From contig NZ_JAMQHN010000089.1 of assembly GCF_025993755.1 (NCBI RefSeq), positions 1 to 60,879 of the forward strand: DNA of 60,879 bases, given 5' to 3'. The notes below the pieces were generated by a model. The model ran no database searches. It was not told where the DNA came from and saw only the letters and a program-made list of their open reading frames with translations. Below are positions 53,464-60,879 of the stretch, piece by piece. This stretch comes from Thermomonas sp. (lineage in GTDB: Bacteria; Pseudomonadota; Gammaproteobacteria; Xanthomonadales; Xanthomonadaceae). Made by a program: the position numbers and the translations under genes. Position 1 is the first letter of the stretch; each line of letters starts with the position of its first letter.

Positions 53464-54920
53464 GCGGTCTTCCTCGGCCGGCTGATGATGAAGCGCGGCG
53501 CGCGCAGGTAGTCGTTGTCGCCCGGTGCGCCGGCGTCGAGCAGCTCGACGCGGAAGCCGCGCAGCAACCGCGCCCGCGGATCGTCGCGGCGCAAACCGCC
53601 GACGCGGTGGCTGCGCAGGGCCAGGGTGAGCAGGGTCTGGTAGGCGCGCAGGTCCTCGATGGAGGCGATCGCGAGCTGCGTGGAATCGACGCTGCCCCCG
53701 GGTGGCAGGTGGCGGCCGACGTAGCGGGCCATGTCTTCGGCGTTGACCAGCCGCGCGCGTTTCATCCGTCGCAGCAGGCTCAACCGCGCCAGCTGCTCGG
53801 GCGTCGGTTGCTGCACGGCATTGGCGCTGCGCGCGATCGGCTGGGGCCTGCGTCGCGGCGGGCGCAGTTGCGAGTCGTCCATCAGCGCGCCGGGCGCCAC
53901 CGGCAGGCGCAGGGCGTCTTCGGGCGCCTGCAATACGCCACGGCAGGCGCGGCGCAGCAGCACGTCGAGCTTGTCCGGCGCGCGCAGGCGGTAGTCGAGG
54001 AAGGCCAGCGCGCGGCGGTTGGCCTGGCGGATGTCCTCGTCCAGGCGGCCCAGGTATTCGTCGATGCGCTCCAGTTCGTGCAGGCGGCGCAGGCTGCGTT
54101 GCAGGCGCGCTTCGGCGCGTTCGGCATCGCCGGCGGTGAGGTGTTCGCGATACCAGCCGAGCATGGTGTCGTGCAGCGCCGTGCCTTCGACCTGCTGCGC
54201 CATGGCGAGGATCGCGCTGCGCCGCGCCAGCGGATGGTCGGCCTTGTGCAGGTCGGCGTAGTCGCCGACGAAGAAGCTGGAAACGTAGCGCTCGAACCAC
54301 TGTCGAGCGAACTGCGCGGTGGTTTCCGAGCGCGACAGTTCCGGCATCAGGTCGCGCACCTTCAGGCTCATCGAGGACAGCGACACCAGCAGCCGGCGTG
54401 CCTGGTCGGCAGCCTCGTCCAGCGCGTCGCCGAAGGCCTTGCCCTCGACTACCTGCTGCAACTGCAACTCGATCGAACGCACCTTGGCCGAGACGAAGGT
54501 CGGGCCGTGCTCGGCAAACTCGACCAGGGTAGAAAGGAATTGCGACACCGCCGGCATCATCGACACCATCTCGCGCGCGCCGACCCGCTCCTGGCGCAGC
54601 CAGCCGGCGGAGCGGAAGCGCTCGTGGATGGCATTAGCGCGGTCAACCAGAGAGGCGTCGGGCACCTCGCCAGGATCGCCTTCGTCGACCCACGGATCGT
54701 CGGTAAGCAGGTAGTTTTCCAGTGCGGCGGTGATCTCGCGACGCTGAAAGCCGATGCTGGGCGGCAGCGGTGCGTCCGGCCCGAAGAACTGCTCGAACAG
54801 GCGGCACAGCAATTCCCAGTAACGTTCGCGGTTGGCGCTGGCGAGCGGCCCGAACAGCCCGGCAGGCAGCACAGCGAACAACGGCGGAGCGGTGCTGGCG
54901 TTCGGGTGATGATCCATCAT
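53460..54920 (-). CDS. jetA: JetA, Wadjet MukF-like kleisin (DUF3375)
   Basis: 486-residue kleisin subunit that links the JetC heads. A DUF3375-like sequence: winged-helix-type N terminus (RERYWELLCRLFEQFFGPD), ENYLLTDDPWVDEG, then a long helical middle (IELQLQQVVEGKAFGDALDEAADQ) and a C-terminal part ending in FIISRPRK. First gene of the operon. I chose the ATG at 54920 (MMDHH); a CATAAT box sits six bases before it, and there is no ribosome binding site, so initiation may be leaderless. DUF3375 as JetA places the system in type I of published Wadjet schemes. Confidence 0.92.
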   Translation of the reverse strand: MMDHHPNASTAPPLFAVLPAGLFGPLASANRERYWELLCRLFEQFFGPDAPLPPSIGFQRREITAALENYLLTDDPWVDEGDPGEVPDASLVDRANAIHERFRSAGWLRQERVGAREMVSMMPAVSQFLSTLVEFAEHGPTFVSAKVRSIELQLQQVVEGKAFGDALDEAADQARRLLVSLSSMSLKVRDLMPELSRSETTAQFARQWFERYVSSFFVGDYADLHKADHPLARRSAILAMAQQVEGTALHDTMLGWYREHLTAGDAERAEARLQRSLRRLHELERIDEYLGRLDEDIRQANRRALAFLDYRLRAPDKLDVLLRRACRGVLQAPEDALRLPVAPGALMDDSQLRPPRRRPQPIARSANAVQQPTPEQLARLSLLRRMKRARLVNAEDMARYVGRHLPPGGSVDSTQLAIASIEDLRAYQTLLTLALRSHRVGGLRRDDPRARLLRGFRVELLDAGAPGDNDYLRAPRFIISRPRKTA

Positions 54921-54926
54921 CCATCG

Positions 54927-54956
54927 ATTATGCGGTGGCTCAGTGCCCGCTGTCCG
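54927..54956 (-). promoter_or_regulatory. Possible Wadjet operon promoter
   Basis: On the minus strand CGGACA (54951-54956) and CATAAT (54927-54932) are 18 bases apart. The second hexamer ends six bases before the jetA ATG. Both match consensus moderately. Confidence 0.4.
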
Positions 54957-55334
54957 GCAACGCCAGGGTGCCATCAAGTATAGGAATTTCAAACGCCCTT
55001 TCCGGGCAGTCTGGCGGGTAGGTGGCGGCTGCGCAAGCGCCGGTTGGCGCTCAGATCGGTGGTCCACGCGTCGGCTTGCTGCCGCGCGCACGTCGGCGAG
55101 GATTCGGCGAGGATCCAGTCTATCCGCCGAAGGTACGTCTCCCGATCCATTCGATTCTAACTGGCAGTGCCCGCACACCACGCGCAAAAAGCCGTGCTCG
55201 AGCATCCCGCAGCGCAGATACGGCCGCTCAGGGTTGCGCCCGCGACCACACCTTCATATCGGCGTTTTCTGCTTTTCGCGTCAGACATTGCCGCGGCGCA
55301 GGCAGGAACCCTCCGACCTCGGACGCCAGAAAGC
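54933..55334. other. Intergenic stretch between jetA and groEL
   Basis: About 400 bases without an intact gene. It holds the putative jetA promoter at its left end, a 28-codon transposase-like scrap at 55155-55238, and the groEL terminator just beyond its right end. Long frames crossing it are antisense extensions of jetA or groEL. Confidence 0.6.
55155..55238 (-). pseudogene. Remnant of an IS91-family transposase (zinc-binding N-terminal segment)
   Basis: About 28 codons reading RNPERPYLRCGMLEHGF then LRVVCGHCQLE. This matches the pattern ERYL-CGIL-GF-RV-C--C of the zinc-finger region near the N terminus of IS91-type (Y1/Y2 HUH) transposases. A stop codon lies a few codons upstream and similarity ends abruptly downstream, before jetA. 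No other part of the element is seen. The assignment is from motif memory over a short stretch. Confidence 0.45.
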
Positions 55335-55363
55335 ACAAAGCCCGGCACGAGGCCGGGCTTTGT
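55335..55363 (-). terminator. Terminator of groESL
   Basis: Perfect 12-bp stem ACAAAGCCCGGC / GCCGGGCTTTGT around a five-base loop, 25 bases after the groEL stop; on the minus strand the stem ends in CTTTGT followed by GCTTTCT. Confidence 0.85.
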
Positions 55364-55388
55364 GGTCAGGCTTGCCGGATGGCTGTGC

Positions 55389-57059
<1,671 letters not shown>

Positions 57060-57081
57060 TTAGGGAGGAAGCGACGCGCGA

Positions 57082-57372
57082 TCAGCCGAGGATGGCGAAC
57101 AGGTCGTCTTCCTTCACCACCAGATACTCGACGCCGTCGAGCTTGACCTCGGTGCCGCTGTACTTGCCGAACAGGACCTTGTCGCCCACCTTGACCTGGG
57201 TCGGACGGGTCTGGCCGTTGTCGAACACCTTGCCGGTGCCGACGGCAACCACTTCGCCCTTGATCGGCTTCTCGGTGGCGCTGTCGGGGATCACGATGCC
57301 GCCCGCGGACAGCTTCTCTTCTTCCATGCGCTTGATGACCACACGGTCGTACAGCGGCTTGATATTGGACAT
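57082..57372 (-). CDS. groES: Co-chaperonin GroES
   Basis: 96-residue 10-kDa cap of the GroEL chamber. [16 protein letters not shown], the mobile loop [19 protein letters not shown] and [20 protein letters not shown] are the standard sequence. AGAGGT precedes the ATG at 57372. First gene of the heat-shock operon. Confidence 0.99.
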   Translation of the reverse strand: MSNIKPLYDRVVIKRMEEEKLSAGGIVIPDSATEKPIKGEVVAVGTGKVFDNGQTRPTQVKVGDKVLFGKYSGTEVKLDGVEYLVVKEDDLFAILG

Positions 57373-57416
57373 GAGCAACCTCTGCAAATGGTTGATTGAT
57401 TGGGAAAAACCCGGTC

Positions 57417-57446
57417 ATTCTAGCACTCGAACCGCACGAGTGCCAA
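57417..57446 (-). promoter_or_regulatory. groESL promoter overlapped by a CIRCE operator
   Basis: CIRCE: nine-base arms at 57420-57428 and 57438-57446 with a nine-base centre; on the minus strand TTGGCACTC-N9-GAGTGCTAG, each arm one mismatch from consensus. It coincides with a promoter TTGGCA (57441-57446), 18-base spacer, TAGAAT (57417-57422). HrcA repression of groESL is therefore expected; hrcA itself is not in the window. Confidence 0.88.
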
Positions 57447-57605
57447 CGCGTGAAACGCAAACGCCCCGCAACCGGGATGGCTTGGAGATGGGGCGGGTGA
57501 CGGCGGTTTCAAGGGCACGCCGGCAAATCGGCGTCCCACCGCATGCCACGGGCGTACCGTCGGCCAGCGCTCGCCTTGCCACTGCCCGACGATTACCCTG
57601 CCCGG

Positions 57606-57923
57606 ATGGATGCATTGCTGTGCCTGACCGCCTGCCCCGATACCGACAGCGCCGTCCGCATCGCCGATGCGCTGGTCGAAGAGCGTCTGGCCGCCTGCGT
57701 CAACGTGATTCCCGGCCTGCGCTCGGTGTACCACTGGCAGGGCGAGGTCGAACGCGCGGACGAGGTGCTGCTGCTGATCAAGACCACCCGCGCCGCCTTT
57801 CCGGCGCTGCGGGAGCGGCTGCAGGAACTGCATCCGTACGAACTTCCCGAACTGGTTGCGGTCGAACCGGCGGATGGGCTGCCCGCCTACCTGGAATGGG
57901 TCGCGGGCGCCGTGCGGACGTAA
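57606..57923 (+). CDS. cutA: CutA divalent-ion tolerance protein
   Basis: 105-residue trimeric CutA1 family protein. Characteristic CLTACPDTDSAVRIADALVEERLAACVN (quoted in part), then VYHWQGEVERADEVLLLIKT and YELPELVAV. Implicated in copper tolerance in E. coli but with a broader, unsettled role. ATG 57606 is the natural start; the reading frame extends upstream without similarity. Nine bases before dsbD, the common cutA-dsbD order. Confidence 0.95.
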   Translation: MDALLCLTACPDTDSAVRIADALVEERLAACVNVIPGLRSVYHWQGEVERADEVLLLIKTTRAAFPALRERLQELHPYELPELVAVEPADGLPAYLEWVAGAVRT

Positions 57924-57926
57924 AAT
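57921..57926 (+). promoter_or_regulatory. -10-like box six bases before dsbD
   Basis: TAAAAT spans the cutA stop codon and ends six bases before the dsbD ATG, leaving room for a leaderless dsbD transcript in addition to read-through from cutA. No -35 match. Confidence 0.35.
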
Positions 57927-57932
57927 GACGCG

Positions 57933-60281
57933 ATGACCGGTCTGCTTTCCCCACTGCGCCGTTGGCTGGCCGCAGCGCTCCTGTTCGCCGCCGCGCTGCC
58001 GGCAGTCGCGCAGGACGCCGAGTTGCCGCCGGTCGACCAGGTGTTCGTGCTCTCCGCGCAGGCCACCGCGCGCGACCGCATCGAGGTGCGCTGGAAGATT
58101 GCCGACGGCTTCTATTTGTACCGGCACCGTACGTCGGTGAAGACCGGATCGAATTTCGACGGCGCGCAGCTCGCGTTGCCGGAGGGCGCAAAGCACCACG
58201 ACCAGTTCTTCGGCGATGTCCAGACCTATCGCCAACGGCTGGTCGGCGTCCTGACCGGAACGCCCGCCGCCGGCGCCAGCGGCGTGACGCTGACCGTGAA
58301 ATACCAAGGCTGCGCCGATGCCGGGGTGTGCTATCCGCCGCAAACCCGCACCCTGTCCGTGCCGCTGCCGGCCGAACCGGACGCAGCCGCCGTCGTCGGC
58401 TTCGGGCGCAGCGCCGGCGGCAATCCCTTCGCCGCGCTGGGCGGAGCCGGCGCCGCGCAGGACGGCCCGCTGCCGCCCGAGCAGGCCTTCACCAGCGAAG
58501 TCATCGCGCTGGACGGCAACACCCTGCTCCTGCGGCTGACCCCGGCGCGCGGCTACTACATCTATCGCGACAAGCTCTCGGCGCGGCTCGACGCCGGCAC
58601 CGGGCTGTCGGCATCCCTTCCGCCGCCGGCGCGACTCCCCAAGGCCACGCCCTACCGCGACGAACACTTCGGCAACGTCGCGGTCTATTTCGACCAGGTT
58701 GAAATCCGCCTGCCGGTGGCCCGCGCCAACCCGCGCGCGGCCAGCGGCACGCTGACGGTCGGCCTGCAGGGCTGCCAGGACAACGGCATCTGCTATCCGC
58801 CAATGACGCGCCAGCTTGCAGTGTCGCTGCCGGCCGGCGTGATCGGCGGAGGCAACGATGGCAGTGGTTCAGCCGCACAAAACGACTCGCTTCCCGCCTC
58901 GCTTCCCGCGGCGGCTCCTGCGGCAATCCCCGCGGCGCCGGATGCTGGCACCGCGGCCACGGTTGTAGCGACCAGCGTACAGCCCGCTCCGGAAGTGTTT
59001 GCCGCACCCGACCCCCTTCCGCAGGCCATGCCGGAGCGCACCGCGCCGCCGCAGCAGAGGGTGCCGGGCCTGGCGCTGGCGTTGCTGCTGGCGCTGGCTG
59101 GCGGGTTGATCCTGAACCTGATGCCCTGCGTGCTGCCGGTGCTCTCGCTGAAGGCACTGGCGGTCGCGCAAAGCGGCGAGAACGCAGCCCGGGCACGCCA
59201 CCACGCGCTGGCCTATACGGCGGGCGTGCTGCTGTCGATGCTGGCGCTGGGCGCGCTGGCGCTGGCGCTGCGACGGGCCGGACTGGCGCTGGGCTGGGGT
59301 TTCCAGCTGCAACAACCGCTGGTGCTGGCGCTGCTGGCGCTGGTGATGTTCGGCCTCGGCCTGAACCTGTCCGGGCTGTGGCAGGCCAATGTCGCCGTGG
59401 GCGGGCGCGGCGCGGCCCTGCTCGGCCGCAGCGGGGCCAGCGGCGACTTCTTCACCGGCGTGCTGGCGGTGGTGCTGGCCACGCCCTGCACCGCGCCGTA
59501 CATGGGCGCGGCCCTGACCTATGCCTTCATCGGTCCGGCCGTCGGCGCGCTGCTGGTGTTCCTCATGCTGGGGCTGGGGCTGGCGCTGCCGTTCCTGCTG
59601 ATCGGCTTCGTCCCCGCGCTGGCGCGGCGGCTGCCCAAACCCGGCGCGTGGATGGACACGCTCAAGCAGTTCCTCGCCTTTCCGCTGTACGCCACGGCGG
59701 CCTGGCTGGTCTGGGTGCTGGCGCGGCTGCGCGGTGCCGATGCGGTGGGGCTGTGGATGATCGCGGCGATCGGTCTGGCGCTGGCGGCCTGGGCCTGGAC
59801 GCGATCCCGCAGCGGCGGCGCGCGGGCGTGGCAGCCGGTCGCCGTGCTGGTGCTGCTGGCGCTGGGCTGGCCGCTGGCGCGGCTGCACGCGCTGCCGCGA
59901 CCGCAGGCCGTGGCGACGGCGCAGGAGGGCGATCTGGCCACGGTGTCCTGGTCGCCACAGGCGCTGGCCGACCTGCGCGCGCAGGGCCGCCCGATCTTCG
60001 TCAACGTGACGGCTGACTGGTGCGTCACCTGCAAGGCCAACGAGCGCACCGTGTTCGCCGGCAGCGCGTTCCGCGACGCGCTGCGCGATGCCGACGCAAC
60101 CTACATGGTCGGCGACTACACCGACGTCGATCCGGCGCTCACCGCCTATCTGCAGGCCCACCGCGCCGTCGGCGTGCCGCTGTACGTGGTCTATCCGCGC
60201 GGCGGCGGCGAAGGCGAGATCCTGCCGACCCTGCTGACCCCCGGCACCGTGACGGCGGCGCTGTCCCGGGCCGCGCGCTGA
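57933..60281 (+). CDS. dsbD: DsbD, thiol:disulfide interchange protein with duplicated N-terminal domain
   Basis: 782 residues. Signal peptide (to about 26), then two DsbD-alpha domains in tandem: the first with GCADAGVCYPP (Cys127, Cys133), the second with GCQDNGICYPP (Cys281, Cys287). A Pro/Ala-rich linker leads to the membrane domain with eight helices and cysteines in NLMPCVLPVL and ATPCTAPYMG, and a C-terminal thioredoxin domain with WCVTC. It passes electrons from cytosolic thioredoxin to periplasmic partners such as DsbC and the TlpA-like protein encoded next. E. coli DsbD has a single alpha domain, so this one is about 200 residues longer. The next gene starts on its last stop base. 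Confidence 0.95.
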   Translation: MTGLLSPLRRWLAAALLFAAALPAVAQDAELPPVDQVFVLSAQATARDRIEVRWKIADGFYLYRHRTSVKTGSNFDGAQLALPEGAKHHDQFFGDVQTYRQRLVGVLTGTPAAGASGVTLTVKYQGCADAGVCYPPQTRTLSVPLPAEPDAAAVVGFGRSAGGNPFAALGGAGAAQDGPLPPEQAFTSEVIALDGNTLLLRLTPARGYYIYRDKLSARLDAGTGLSASLPPPARLPKATPYRDEHFGNVAVYFDQVEIRLPVARANPRAASGTLTVGLQGCQDNGICYPPMTRQLAVSLPAGVIGGGNDGSGSAAQNDSLPASLPAAAPAAIPAAPDAGTAATVVATSVQPAPEVFAAPDPLPQAMPERTAPPQQRVPGLALALLLALAGGLILNLMPCVLPVLSLKALAVAQSGENAARARHHALAYTAGVLLSMLALGALALALRRAGLALGWGFQLQQPLVLALLALVMFGLGLNLSGLWQANVAVGGRGAALLGRSGASGDFFTGVLAVVLATPCTAPYMGAALTYAFIGPAVGALLVFLMLGLGLALPFLLIGFVPALARRLPKPGAWMDTLKQFLAFPLYATAAWLVWVLARLRGADAVGLWMIAAIGLALAAWAWTRSRSGGARAWQPVAVLVLLALGWPLARLHALPRPQAVATAQEGDLATVSWSPQALADLRAQGRPIFVNVTADWCVTCKANERTVFAGSAFRDALRDADATYMVGDYTDVDPALTAYLQAHRAVGVPLYVVYPRGGGEGEILPTLLTPGTVTAALSRAAR

Positions 60282-60879
60282 TGCCCTCCAACCGCACCGT
60301 GCTGCTGGTCGCCGCGCTGGCGGCCTTGGCCGGTGCCGCCGCCAGCGTGTTCTTCGAACCCACCCTCGCCTACAGGCTGGCCGGCACCGAGGCCGGACAG
60401 GAGGCGCTGCAGGCCACACTGGAAGCGCGGGCACCACCGCCGCCCGCAGGCGTGACCGTGGCTCGCCGCGGCGAACGCATCCCGGCACTGCGCCTGTCCG
60501 ACCTCGACGGCACGCCGGTCCCGCTTCCCGACGCCTGGGCCGGACGGCCGACGCTGGTCAACCTCTGGGCCACCTGGTGCGCGCCCTGCCTGAAGGAAAT
60601 GCCCGATCTGCAGGCATTTTCGGCGCAACAGGGCGCCTCCGGCGTGCGCGTGGTCGGCATCGCCCTCGACGATCCGGACGCGGTGCGCCCCTTCCTCGCC
60701 CGGCACGGCATCACCTACCCGATCCTGACCGACGCCCCCGGCCCCGCCGACGCCGGCGTGCGGCTGGGCAACCGCGCCGGCGTACTGCCGTATTCGGTGC
60801 TGATCGACGCTGATGGCCGCATGATAAAGACAAGAATCGGGCCATTCGAAGATGTTGAGGCGGTTGCGCGCTGGTCGGC
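60281..60879 (+). CDS. TlpA-like periplasmic thioredoxin (C terminus cut by window edge)
   Basis: The first 199 codons of a membrane-anchored thioredoxin-fold protein. N-terminal helix about 7-25 (VLLVAALAALAGAAASVFF), a Pro-rich linker, then a TlpA/ResA domain with active site WATWCAPC (Cys100, Cys103) and LPYSVLIDADGR carrying the cis-Pro. It shares one base with the dsbD stop (TGATG), so DsbD probably keeps it reduced. The last 15 codons use more A/T-ending codons than the rest. Ends beyond 60879. Confidence 0.9.
   Translation, partial: MPSNRTVLLVAALAALAGAAASVFFEPTLAYRLAGTEAGQEALQATLEARAPPPPAGVTVARRGERIPALRLSDLDGTPVPLPDAWAGRPTLVNLWATWCAPCLKEMPDLQAFSAQQGASGVRVVGIALDDPDAVRPFLARHGITYPILTDAPGPADAGVRLGNRAGVLPYSVLIDADGRMIKTRIGPFEDVEAVARWS

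Overview
The window is high-GC, densely coded chromosomal DNA. It most likely comes from a gammaproteobacterium of the Xanthomonadaceae/Lysobacteraceae (Lysobacter, Luteimonas or Thermomonas type). The basis is gene content: a Xanthomonas-like ole hydrocarbon cluster with conserved catalytic spacing, ygfB-pepP beside zapA-6S RNA-fau, cutA-dsbD-tlpA next to groESL, and a two-gene homogentisate pathway with a MarR regulator. This is inferred from the sequence alone.

Layout. 1-129: end of an IS3-type transposase gene. 167-7523: oleD, oleC, oleB and oleA (head-to-head acyl condensation to long-chain olefins), all on the minus strand, interrupted by a plus-strand SDR, a lipoprotein, a 3-TM protein and an Fe-S uracil-DNA glycosylase. 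7637-23438: mostly housekeeping genes. These are gmk and yicC divergent from rph; rdgB, hemW, a DUF1631-PilZ pair, pepQ/pepP, UPF0149, a GGDEF-EAL protein, TIGR02449-zapA, 6S RNA, fau, an EVE-domain gene and rpiA. 23469-34556: nhaA, hmgA and hppD with a divergent marR, a GH109-like exported glycosidase, a POT peptide transporter and a pdhA-pdhB-E2 operon. 34690-41618: a minus-strand run with a PYROXD2-like oxidoreductase, a FlgO/TPR membrane protein, an exported SH3-like protein and a winged-helix/Ser-Thr kinase/TPR fusion. 41794-47890: accessory-looking genes, namely lipoproteins, a YwqK/MORN plus ankyrin lipoprotein, a frame-disrupted small gene, an exported protein of unknown function, an ADP-ribosylglycohydrolase and a YdeI-like protein.

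48202-54920 is a complete Wadjet anti-plasmid system, transcribed jetA-jetB-jetC-jetD on the minus strand with every junction overlapping. An apparent IS91-type transposase scrap lies just upstream. 55389-60879 returns to conserved chromosome: groES-groEL under a CIRCE operator, then cutA, a DsbD with a duplicated periplasmic domain, and a TlpA-like thioredoxin cut by the window edge.

Functional links. The ole genes make and process a beta-lactone into an alkene. hppD and hmgA carry tyrosine catabolism through homogentisate, apparently under the MarR protein, whose likely operator fills the hppD promoter spacer. DUF1631, PilZ and GGDEF-EAL proteins form a loose cyclic-di-GMP neighbourhood. 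Several genes (hemW, nhaA, dsbD, jetA) have a -10-like box about six to nine bases before the start codon, suggesting leaderless transcripts.
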